Of a DNA stretch of 37,038 nucleotides, positions 16,186 to 25,500 are shown piece by piece (position 1 is the stretch's first letter; each line of letters starts with the position of its first letter). The stretch comes from a virus. Below the pieces are notes generated by a model. It saw only the letters and a program-made list of their open reading frames with translations. It did no database searches and had not been told where the DNA came from. The position numbers and the translations under genes were made by a program. The stretch lies in the IMG/VR virus record IMGVR_UViG_3300028837_000375, positions 1-37,038 of that record. One strand, given 5' to 3'.

Positions 16186-16473
16186 ATGATGAAGATGCAA
16201 ATAGGTAAGATGATTTTTGAGAAGCAGTTGTCAATGATGAAGGCAACACTCCGTATGGGCGAGTTCAAGTTTGGGAGAGATACTGATTCCTATAAATATT
16301 TTAAGGAACAGGTTATGGATACCTTTTATAAAGGTACACTCTCCCTATTAAGGGACATGGAGAAAAATGGTCTACTGAAGAAATGTCAATGTCATGGAAA
16401 CTTGAGAGAGGGTTACCAAGATTGCTCGTTCTGTAGTGGCTGTGGATACTGTAACTACGATACAGAATTCTAA
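16186..16473 (+). CDS. Small Cys-rich zinc-binding protein
   Basis: A 95-residue protein with a helical N-terminal part and a C-terminal Cys cluster: C67, C69, H70, then C80, C83, C86 and C89 (CSFCSGCGYC), likely to hold one or two zinc ions. The pattern recalls the CxxCxGxG repeats of DnaJ-type zinc fingers but is shorter. ATG 16186 is 7 bases after AGGAG; two more ATGs follow within nine bases. The gene ends 26 bases before the first giant gene. A small zinc chaperone for the following protein is one idea (inference); the function is unknown. Confidence 0.6.
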   Translation: MMKMQIGKMIFEKQLSMMKATLRMGEFKFGRDTDSYKYFKEQVMDTFYKGTLSLLRDMEKNGLLKKCQCHGNLREGYQDCSFCSGCGYCNYDTEF

Positions 16474-16499
16474 GCACACACAAACTCTCAGGGTAAATT

Positions 16500-19400
16500 A
16501 TGAGTTGGTTCGCAACTACATTAAATCCACAAACAGGTACGATAAGTAGTGGTACTTTATCAGATACCTATGCAGATGATACTAATGAATTAGTATTGAC
16601 TGAAGTAGGGGCTACTCCTGGATTTGAGTATTGGTTTGATTTTACAGGTGTGCCTACTGATACAAATCTAGTTCTGAACCTTGCTGCGAACTATGATGGT
16701 TCGGGTACTCATATTGTCAAGTTGTATTTATGGAATTTCAATACAACTACATTTGATGCTCTTACACTTTCTGCTGTAGATTTACCTGATAGTGCAACGA
16801 AGCAATACTACCAATTTGTTTTGCCTGATACACCTAATATTAATGATTATGTTGATGGTGGTGTTTTAAGACTAAATATTGAACACGTCAACGGTGGTAA
16901 TGCTGCTCATACATTACACATTGACTACATGGCATTGGATTATCAGTTTCCACCATTACCTGCTGTTGCAAGAATCGCTCCTGTGATTGGCGGTAATGCT
17001 CTGATAGCATGGCCTATGATTGATGCCGATGGTAGGGTGATACCGACTATCCCTGCGAATGCATTAATTTCTGACATTAGAATCGGACATGTATATGCAA
17101 TAGGTGGCTACTCTCCTAGTGGTTACACAGGAGCTAATGAAGCGTTATCTGTTGTTGAGAATGCATGGTATTCTAGAACCCCTTTAGCAGTACCTAGAAC
17201 AAAGCTTGCTGTTGCTACTGACGAAGAACGTCCGTTTGCTTTCGGTGGACTAGGTGCTCCTAAAGCGGTAAGTCGTTATGACCCTGTTCCTCAGACATGG
17301 ACAGAGTTAGGTGACATGATTCGTTCCCTCTACAGTCATGGTGCTGTAGGGGTTTCGATAAGTAAAAAAGAACCGAATAACCAACTTGACGAACTGAAGT
17401 CATTAATATTTGTAATGGGTGGTAAAGACCAAGTTACCACTCTACCGTCAAATGGTAATGAAGAGTATGACCCTGATACAGATACTTTTACAACCAAAAC
17501 AGGGTTACCATTAGCAAGACAGGATTTTGGTTATAGTGCTGTAAATAACGAAAAGATTTATGCTACAGGTGGTACTCCAAGTCATGATACGAACTATGAG
17601 TATGACCCTGTAACAGATGCATGGACAGTAAAGGCAATATTACCTACAGGACGTGATGAGCTTGCAGCTTCAGGAAATGCAGAATCTAATTTCACGTTCA
17701 ATGGTAGCCTTTTAGGTATAAGTCAGAAGTTAGTAGAAAAATATCTTCCTGCTATAGATTTATGGGTTACTGAAACTCCACCATCAATCGCACGTGGTAA
17801 GTTAACCTCTTCAATTTGTATGGGAGCGGGTGAACAAGCTGCTGTGATGGGTGGTTTAGAGATTCCACCTGATTGTACAAATGGAACTCCTTCTGATTTA
17901 GCAGAAACTTATGATACCTTAGCGGAATCATGGGTTAATAAAACTGACATGCCTACTGCTCGTCATAGCTTGGGAAGTAGTGATGTCAGGGGTGTAAGCA
18001 TCGCAATCAGTTACCAATCAATTCAAGGTAACGCAAATCTGCAACCTGCAAATAAGTATATTGAAGGTAATGCACGAATCAAGGCAGTAGAAATAAAGTA
18101 CATTACTGCTGACGGTAGGATAATACCTACGATAACTGCGAATGCTCATATTGTCAGGGCTATTACAGGAAGAGCTTATATCTTAGGTGTATGGACTGAG
18201 TATATAACTGCGACTGCAAGAATAGCTCCTACCTTACCTGCTAATGCGAAACTGAAGCAATATTATACTCAGACATTAACATGTGTTGCAAGAATTGGAA
18301 CATCACTTACCGCTACTGCAAGAATTAAAAATCTTAGAATCAGGGCTAGAGCTAGAATTAGACCTGTTATTACCTCTCTTGCTAGGGTAAGACCACGGAT
18401 AATTTGTAGGGCTAGAATCAGACCGAGAATCATAGCCAATGCTAAGATTATAGCTGTATGGCAAAGAAATATTACTGCCGATGGAAGAGTGAGACCTGTC
18501 TTAACAGGTGGTGCAAGAATTCAGCCTACAATCAGTAGTACTGCACGTATAAGTCCTACAATTAGTGCGAGTGCAGAAGTTATAATTTATCCAAGCATAC
18601 CAGCAAATGCTCATATCTTAACCTTGTGTGTGCCAACGGTAGTTCCTTCTCCAACATCAGGAGCAGGACAGGCAACAATTAGCGGTACAGGAAGAATAGG
18701 TTTTGAATGTATCGGTTCTAACATCGGAAAGGTTTATGTCTCAGGTGGTTGGAGACATACTTATGATAATAAGCAGACTGTTCATGAAGCGTATGAAGCT
18801 CTGCATGATTTTTGGTTCACAGTCCAAGAACTACCGAAAAGAAAAGCTCAACATGGTGAAGGTTCTAGTGAGCTTCAAATAACCATGTACGCATTAGGTG
18901 GTGCTTCTGATGAGCCTGAGCTAGATGCACCGAGTGGTGAGAAAGATAATTTAGAATATAATCCTGATTATAATGTTTGGACAACAAAGACTTCTCTTGT
19001 TGTTGGGAGAAGAAATAATGCTGTAACAAATGCCTGTGATTTCAATGGGTATGAAGAAATATTCAGTATAGGTGGTAGGGCTGAGGATACAGGAGTAGCA
19101 ATCGGTAATAATGATGCTTATGACCCTGCTACTGATAGTTGGACAACAAAGACAGGGATAACACCTAGAGATAGATTAGCTGCAGCTTATATAAACGATA
19201 ATACTACAGGCGATTTAAAGATTTATGCTACAGGTGGTGAATACACATTAAGCACCAATGAAGCATACGATGTGGCTACAGATTCTTGGACTACTAAAGC
19301 AGGAATGACTCAGGCACGACAAGAACATGCTTCAACGTTTGTTCAAGATGGAGTGTTTGAATATATTAATGTATCAGGTGGTCTAGACAGTCTAGGGTAT

Positions 19401-20534
19401 CCTATAAGTGCGATTGAAAGTTATCTCGATACTTTAGATGTATGGGTAACTGATATTAGTTGGACAACCGAAAGAGATAGAATTGTAGCTGAGACCGTTC
19501 ATACAAATTCTACACGTTCTCCTGTGGCAATAATGGCAGGGGGCGGTGACTATAAAGATGCAACCGAAGAATACAGCTTGTCTGTTGGTTCTAGTTGGCT
19601 GATTTCAAAAGCTGACATGATAACAGGGAGAGCGGATGCAGGAAGTGGTTTTGTTAGAGGAATTCAATGGTATTCCATTAGTCAAACGCTGACAGGGAAT
19701 GGAAGAATTCAACCTTCCATATCTGCTAGGGCTGAGATTGTTGGAAATGTTCCCCTGTATGCTGTAGCAAGAGTTATACCAAGTATACAGGCAACCGCTA
19801 GAATCAGACCTGTTATTTCTGCTGACGCTAGAATCAGACCTGTTATTTCAGCGAGTGCATTAATCAGAACAACAAATCTCTTTGCCAATGCTACGATAGT
19901 TTATGTAATTCAGGCTGATGCAAGAATTCAACCTACGATTAGCGGTACTGCTAGACTAGTTGAAACTGAATTAAAAACGATAGTAGGCGATGGAAGAATT
20001 CAGCCGAGTATTCCTGCGAGTGGTAGGATTGCTCATTTAAAATATCCACCTTATCCTTTACGTGCAAATGGACGGATAAGTGTTGCTCAGGAAGATACAA
20101 TAGATGCGAATGGACGGATAAGACCTTCATTAACTTCTGTTTTTAGAATTCAGCCTTCAATAAAAGCTGATGCAAGAATTCAGGTTACTGTTGAAGAAAG
20201 TATCGGTTCAGACGCAAGAATCAGACCTATAATCGGTGGGAATGCATTTATCGCTCCTTATATTCAGGGTAAAGGTAGAATAAGACCGATAATTACTGTA
20301 ACAGCTAGAATTGCTCCTTCTATTGGAGCTAACGGAAAAATTCAACCGTCTATTGGGGCGAATGCTAATATAGCACACGGAATCATTGCTGATGGTAGAA
20401 TAATACCTTCAATCAGAGCGGATGCTAGAGTGAAAGTTTTAATCCCACATTCTGAGACAATTGAAGCAAACGCTTTTATACGAATGGCAAAACTCAGGAG
20501 TGAAGTAGTTCAGGTTTATTGGGAGGAAAATTAA
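16500..20534 (+). CDS. Giant kelch-propeller/GRI-repeat protein A
   Basis: A 1344-residue virion protein, probably an adhesin or fibre. Order of parts: an N-terminal jelly-roll-like domain (~1-150; VKLYLWNFNTTTFDAL, then LRLNIEHV); a short GRI-repeat stretch (~155-190); a six-bladed kelch-like propeller (~190-495; blades end in patterns such as YDPVTDAWT and open with YATGG); a GRI array (~502-710); a second six-bladed propeller (~720-1055); and a final GRI array (~1060-1335). The GRI unit is about 10 residues, [G/A]RI[R/Q]Px[I]xA, in places exactly tandem. There is no signal peptide. The start has only a weak AGGG site. It lies between capsid and connector genes. Kelch propellers bind ligands, often glycans or proteins, so host attachment is the leading idea. 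An alternative is capsid or neck decoration. Confidence 0.8.
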   Translation: MSWFATTLNPQTGTISSGTLSDTYADDTNELVLTEVGATPGFEYWFDFTGVPTDTNLVLNLAANYDGSGTHIVKLYLWNFNTTTFDALTLSAVDLPDSATKQYYQFVLPDTPNINDYVDGGVLRLNIEHVNGGNAAHTLHIDYMALDYQFPPLPAVARIAPVIGGNALIAWPMIDADGRVIPTIPANALISDIRIGHVYAIGGYSPSGYTGANEALSVVENAWYSRTPLAVPRTKLAVATDEERPFAFGGLGAPKAVSRYDPVPQTWTELGDMIRSLYSHGAVGVSISKKEPNNQLDELKSLIFVMGGKDQVTTLPSNGNEEYDPDTDTFTTKTGLPLARQDFGYSAVNNEKIYATGGTPSHDTNYEYDPVTDAWTVKAILPTGRDELAASGNAESNFTFNGSLLGISQKLVEKYLPAIDLWVTETPPSIARGKLTSSICMGAGEQAAVMGGLEIPPDCTNGTPSDLAETYDTLAESWVNKTDMPTARHSLGSSDVRGVSIAISYQSIQGNANLQPANKYIEGNARIKAVEIKYITADGRIIPTITANAHIVRAITGRAYILGVWTEYITATARIAPTLPANAKLKQYYTQTLTCVARIGTSLTATARIKNLRIRARARIRPVITSLARVRPRIICRARIRPRIIANAKIIAVWQRNITADGRVRPVLTGGARIQPTISSTARISPTISASAEVIIYPSIPANAHILTLCVPTVVPSPTSGAGQATISGTGRIGFECIGSNIGKVYVSGGWRHTYDNKQTVHEAYEALHDFWFTVQELPKRKAQHGEGSSELQITMYALGGASDEPELDAPSGEKDNLEYNPDYNVWTTKTSLVVGRRNNAVTNACDFNGYEEIFSIGGRAEDTGVAIGNNDAYDPATDSWTTKTGITPRDRLAAAYINDNTTGDLKIYATGGEYTLSTNEAYDVATDSWTTKAGMTQARQEHASTFVQDGVFEYINVSGGLDSLGYPISAIESYLDTLDVWVTDISWTTERDRIVAETVHTNSTRSPVAIMAGGGDYKDATEEYSLSVGSSWLISKADMITGRADAGSGFVRGIQWYSISQTLTGNGRIQPSISARAEIVGNVPLYAVARVIPSIQATARIRPVISADARIRPVISASALIRTTNLFANATIVYVIQADARIQPTISGTARLVETELKTIVGDGRIQPSIPASGRIAHLKYPPYPLRANGRISVAQEDTIDANGRIRPSLTSVFRIQPSIKADARIQVTVEESIGSDARIRPIIGGNAFIAPYIQGKGRIRPIITVTARIAPSIGANGKIQPSIGANANIAHGIIADGRIIPSIRADARVKVLIPHSETIEANAFIRMAKLRSEVVQVYWEEN
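18004..18640 (+). repeat. GRI-type ~10-residue repeat array (protein A, central)
   Basis: Coding repeat array between two propellers. Units such as ARIRPVITS, ARVRPRIIC, ARIRPRIIAN, GRVRPVLTGG and ARIQPTISST follow one another every 10 residues. The R-I/V, P and I/L positions are the most constant. Confidence 0.8.
19675..20500 (+). repeat. GRI-type repeat array (protein A, C-terminal)
   Basis: About 275 residues of the same repeat family closing protein A. It includes near-identical tandem 30-base units at 19797-19826 and 19827-19856, each coding ARIRPVISAx, which suggests growth by slippage or unequal recombination. Confidence 0.8.
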
Positions 20535-20536
20535 AA

Positions 20537-21406
20537 ATGGATGTACAAATTAATGGTTCTACCGCTACCCAAATGGGATTTGAAAGTATCAATAGGTGGA
20601 TGGAGCTAGTCCTGCCAGGTGCAGCTAGGCAGATGGATATAAGAGTTTTAGATGAGGATGGTAGACTCTTAACTACTGACCCTGATGAGATTAAACTCAG
20701 CGTCTATAATGACAATGAGGAACTTATCTATCAAGGTGACTATCCTGCTCCTTCAAGCGGTACTACGCAAATTCAAAAGAGGGAAGAGGGTGCTTACTAT
20801 TATAATTTAAATGCTGATGAACGAACTCTCTATGATTACATGCTGTATTGGCAGGTGTATATTGGTACAGGTTACAGTACTCTTGAGGTCTTTCAGTATG
20901 CAAAGGTAGCAAAGGTAAGAGCCTTAATGTTACTTCCACGATTGAGAGGTCAGTTAGACAAATCAGGAAAAGATGTACATGAAACACATGGTTGGACAGA
21001 TGACCATTTGTATCTTTTACTAGAAGGTGGTGTGCAAGAAATATGTAAGCAACATCCTAGAGTTAATTATACTTTATCAACCTTTCCTATTGATACATGG
21101 TGGCAACTCCTGATTGATAGTGCAACGATTTTGGGATTGATAGCTCAAGGTATATTCTCAATTGATACTGATTTGAATTATAGTGACCAGGGTATAATGC
21201 TAAATGTTGACCATGCAGGTTCTATAAATTCTTATTTTGGAGCTTTAGTGCAGAGGTTTAATGACAGCATACAAAAGTTCGGGCTAAGACATTATCAGAG
21301 ACCGAGCTTATTAATGCAGTACCCACGTGCATACTACGGATTTTGGAGCGTATGGAATGCAGCTCCTTATGGTGTAAGTTTTCCACGTATATTTGGAGTG
21401 AGATAA
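20537..21406 (+). CDS. Putative head-tail connector/neck protein
   Basis: A 289-residue protein. The N-terminal ~90 residues form a small beta domain (MDIRVLDEDGRLL, IKLSVYNDNEELIY). The C-terminal part is a helical domain with LLPRLRGQLDKSGK, a WTDDHLYLLLEGGVQEIC helix, and LGLIAQGIFSIDTDLNYSDQGIMLNVDHA, followed by a tail ending in FPRIFGVR. This pattern is common in adaptor/head-completion proteins of large myoviruses. Start ATG 20537 follows GGGAGGA (20521-20527), which lies in the end of the giant gene A; the in-frame TTG at 20519 overlaps the site. Likely docks onto the portal to extend the DNA channel. The role is inferred from pattern and position between head and tail genes. Confidence 0.62.
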   Translation: MDVQINGSTATQMGFESINRWMELVLPGAARQMDIRVLDEDGRLLTTDPDEIKLSVYNDNEELIYQGDYPAPSSGTTQIQKREEGAYYYNLNADERTLYDYMLYWQVYIGTGYSTLEVFQYAKVAKVRALMLLPRLRGQLDKSGKDVHETHGWTDDHLYLLLEGGVQEICKQHPRVNYTLSTFPIDTWWQLLIDSATILGLIAQGIFSIDTDLNYSDQGIMLNVDHAGSINSYFGALVQRFNDSIQKFGLRHYQRPSLLMQYPRAYYGFWSVWNAAPYGVSFPRIFGVR

Positions 21407-21407
21407 A

Positions 21408-21548
21408 ATGAAAATACTGATGAAAAATTTACTTGCTAGAAAGCCTAGACCAACAAATCAAGTTCCGTCACAGAAAGTTCCTGAACAGGATATTGACGAA
21501 CAAGATATTCCTGAAATGAAAGTTCCTAAAAAGAGGTTACCACAGTAA
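21408..21548 (+). CDS. Small basic protein (46 residues)
   Basis: A short gene filling the space between two neck genes with no gap: its ATG starts one base after the upstream stop, and its TAA is followed at once by the next ATG. GGAG at 21395-21398 precedes it by nine bases. The product (MKILMKNLLARKPRPTNQ...) has a basic N-terminus and then a V/I-P-rich stretch with recurring VP/IP pairs. No homology recognised. The exact packing argues that it is translated. Confidence 0.55.
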   Translation: MKILMKNLLARKPRPTNQVPSQKVPEQDIDEQDIPEMKVPKKRLPQ

Positions 21549-22535
21549 ATGGCTATATGGTTTCCACCACAACGTAGATTTCAGCAATTATCTTATTGGC
21601 AAAGGGTGAGAAAGACAAATGAGTGGCTCTTGTCTGTTAACCCCTTCTATGCCTACTTGTGGCTAAAAAAGATAGACGGAATACCCTGCACCTGTATCAA
21701 GGATACCACGGAACAGTCAGACAAAAAGTGTACAATCTGTTATGGAACTAAGCTTGTAGGTGGTTACGATAAGTGGGGTTTTGTCAGCACAAACATTGAT
21801 TCTCAATATGAAGGTTTAGAGATTGATAATCATATAAAAGTGTGGACTGAGCTAAGACCTCATAGAATGGTTTTGGATAGAGGATGGGAAAGAGGGGAGA
21901 TAATAACTCCATTTGTTTCTCAGACAAATAGTTTAGGATGGGATGGTTACTCAGTAGATGACTATGTATATGATGAAGAGCATTCAGGTATAGATTACTA
22001 CTACCAGGCGAGAGGTAGTGATGAATGGAAACCTTTAAGTCACATTAATTTCCCTGCATTGACAGAGACAGATAATTTCTACAGATTTAAAATTGTATTG
22101 TGGAGAGATAATCAGACATATAAAAGTCCTGTATTCGGAATGATTCAGGTTAGGTATCAGGTTAAAGAAATCCCTAGAATGAGAATGTCACGAAAATCTA
22201 TGGGTAACAGACAGAATATAAGAGAAGAGTACGGTAACATAGAAGGTGAGGGTGGTCTTCAGTATTGGACATTAGATGCTCCTACAATAGTAACTACAGA
22301 ATGGGTACGAGCAGGATATAATCCAATATCTTCAGTTACACCTTTTACAAAACGTGAGAGAGAAATTCCAATTATACATACCGAAAGTTTTCTTGAACTT
22401 CATACAGGTCAACAAGAGGACAAAAGGTACTCTGTGGTAGCATTTCAGCAGAGTGAGCCTGGTGGGGTATTGCTGAGTCAGCACTTCAGTTTAAGAATTC
22501 TCCAACCTCATGAAATTTACTATAAGGTATTTTAA
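21549..22535 (+). CDS. Putative neck/virion protein with zinc-knuckle insert
   Basis: A 328-residue protein. Near residues 47-64 a CxC...CxxC cluster (C47, C49, C61, C64; CTICYGTKLVGGY) resembles the zinc-knuckle element of structural proteins in the neck regions of large phages. The remainder is beta-rich with many aromatic residues (DYYYQARGSDEWKPLSHI, FYRFKIVLW) and a segment of basic residues (RMRMSRKSMGNRQNIREEYG). The stop overlaps the next start (TAATG), so it is coupled to the 3088-residue gene. A head-closure, neck or fibre-attachment role is inferred from location. Confidence 0.55.
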   Translation: MAIWFPPQRRFQQLSYWQRVRKTNEWLLSVNPFYAYLWLKKIDGIPCTCIKDTTEQSDKKCTICYGTKLVGGYDKWGFVSTNIDSQYEGLEIDNHIKVWTELRPHRMVLDRGWERGEIITPFVSQTNSLGWDGYSVDDYVYDEEHSGIDYYYQARGSDEWKPLSHINFPALTETDNFYRFKIVLWRDNQTYKSPVFGMIQVRYQVKEIPRMRMSRKSMGNRQNIREEYGNIEGEGGLQYWTLDAPTIVTTEWVRAGYNPISSVTPFTKREREIPIIHTESFLELHTGQQEDKRYSVVAFQQSEPGGVLLSQHFSLRILQPHEIYYKVF

Positions 22536-25500
22536 TGGGTATTCTAACAGAAACAATTACAGGCATTGCAAGAATTAAGACTACAGGTAAAGTGTGGGTA
22601 ACCCAAGATGATTTTCTAGAAGGTCTATTATCTAACACATTTTTCAGGGGTAACTTGCAGTTGTCTTATAGTTGGGCTGTAGGAGCAACTTTAAATACAG
22701 CTAGAAGACTCTTAGGTGCTGCGGGTACTAAGAGTCTAGGTTTGACTTTTGGTGGATACACCACTAGTACGGTAAATACTTGTGAGGATTATAACGGAAC
22801 TGCTTGGTCATCTGCTGGAAACATGATTAGGGCTACCTATAGTCCTGGTCCAGCAGGTACTCAGGGTAATGCGATAGCTATAGGTGGTAATAAAACAGGT
22901 GCAACAGCTTATGACCCTAGAACTGAAGAGTATCATGGAACAGCTTGGTCAAGTGGTGGTAATTTAAATTTAGGAAAAAGGGAGAATGGGGCAGTAGGAA
23001 GTGCAAGTGAAGCGTTATCTTTTTGCGGTTATCGGTATACTGGTAGTGATACGGTTTATAAGACTTCTGAACATTATAATGGAACAGCATGGAGTGTTGA
23101 TGCTGATTTAAGTGAAGCAAAATCGCAAGTATCAGGCTTAGGAACTCCATCTGCTGCATTGTGTTTGGGCGGTATAAATCTGGTTCCTACTCAATTAGAT
23201 ACTACAGAAGAATATAATGGTACATCATGGTCAGTTGTTAATTCTCTAAATGTTGGTGTGTATAGAATGGCTGCTGGCGGTAATGTAGATAGTGCATGGA
23301 ATTGTACAGGAACTACAGCTACCGTTGGCTACAGAGCTGCTTCAGAAGAATGGAATGGAGTAACTTGGTACACTCAGAATAGTTGTAATGCTGGAAGAAG
23401 AGAGTCAAGTGGAGATGGTGGTGTCGGTGATGGTTTTATAGCAGGTGGTGGTAATGCCCCTGTCATGGACAGTACTGAGATAAAAGAATTCTCAACTGGA
23501 GATACAGGAACATGGACAGTTGATATTGATAGTGGCTTCGATGCAGAATCGTTAGATATACCTAAAACACAATGGGAAAATCTTAGGTGGGATAGCACAG
23601 GCGGGAGTGTTAAATACAGATATAAAACAGCTAGTACGGAAGCAGAGCTAGGTGGAGTATGGTCTACAGGCGGTGACCTGAATGCATTAAAGTATGGACA
23701 GTACGGTAATGGTGTACAAACTGCTTCACTAAGTTATCTTGGTAGAATTCCGAGCGGAGATAATAGCGATGAAACTGAAGAGTATAATGGAACTGCATGG
23801 TCTTCAGTTGGTGATTTAAATCTAGCTAGAAGAGTTCCATCAGGATGTGGAACTGTAGATGCTACCCTAGCTTTTGGTGGTTATACCTCAGCTTATGTAA
23901 AAAACACAGAAGAATATAATGGTACTTCTTGGTCTAATGTTCAAGATTTACCTATTGAGATAGGAAATGGTGGCGGCACAGGAACACAATCAGCAGGATT
24001 ATGTGTCGGTGGTACAGACGTAGGTCTTGCGGCTATAGATGATACCTATGAATACTCTGAAGCTTCATGGTCTACAGGTGGTAATTTAAGTGTTGCACGA
24101 AGACTAAACAAAGCGACAAACGGTACATTATCAGCAGCTCTAACTAATGGTGGTTACACTACTGAGTATGTTAAGACATCCGAAGAATACAATGGTACTA
24201 CGTGGACTGCTTCTGAAGACTTAAATATCATAAGAGGGAATCACGGTGGGGCAGGTTCAGCAACATCGGCTATAAGTTTTGGTGGTACTGACGGTGTAGA
24301 CCTTTCTTCTTCCGAAGAATTTGACGGAGTTAGTTGGACTATCACAGGTGCGGGTTTAAATCTAGGAAGAAGAGCATTTGCTAGTTCGGGAACACTATTA
24401 GCAGGACTTTGTTATGGTGGTTATACTACAGAAGCTACTACTTTAACAGAAGAGTATAATGGTGGCACAGCTTCTTGGAGTTCTTATTCTGCAACTGAGC
24501 CTGCCGATATTGGTAGTGCTGACAGGTGGATGAGATTAGAATTAACTCTAACAGAAGGAAGTACTCCTGAAATTACAGAAGTTGGTCAAGATTATTATGC
24601 TCCTGCTAATCTTGAAACATGGACAACAAAAGCTGATTTCAAGGAAGGTACTCCTGACGGTGTATCGTTTACTAGAGTTGATGGAGAGCTTCAATTAATT
24701 GGAGCATGGACAACCGCAGGAACGTTGAATGCTGTCCGTTCTCTTCATGCTGCTTTTGGTGCTTCTGTCAATGCTTCTCTTGTAGTCGGTGGTTATAACA
24801 GAATAGCTACTACCAATAGGGATACAACAGAAGAGTATGGTGGTACATCATGGTCAAATGCAGGTAACATATCTGTTGCAAAAAGACAATTCAGAGGTGT
24901 CGGAACTATACTCGCAGGATTGAGTTTTGGCGGTACTACAGGAACTACGGTTGCTACCGCAGAAGAGTATGGTGGTGTTTCATGGAGTGAAGTAGCTTCT
25001 CTTAATACAGCGAGACACGGTATAGCTGAAGCAGGAACAGCATCGTTAGCTTTAGCTATTAGTGGTTATAGTACTATACTAGGAACGAATCAACCTTCAT
25101 GCGAACAGTATGACGGTACAAGTTGGTCTAGTCAAGCAGATGTTAATACAGCACGAAGGAATCTAGGTGGTTTCGGTAGTACAGTTGATGTTGCTACTTG
25201 TTTTGGTGGTTATATAGCTGTTAGAACAGCTATCACAGAAGATTATAATGGTACTTCATGGTCAGTTAGTGGAGACTTAAGTCAGGAAACTCAGAGTATG
25301 GCTGGTTGTGGTACGCAGACAGGTGGATTTTGTGTATCAGGACAAACAGACGTTTTCCTAAAAACTGTAGAAGAATATTGCAGTCCTACTTGGCATATAG
25401 GAGCGGATTTACTAGCTGCTACAAGATGGGTTGGAGCAGCGGGTAATACAAATTCAGCCTTACAGTCAGGTGGTGATTTAGATGCTTCCAATTCTTCAGA

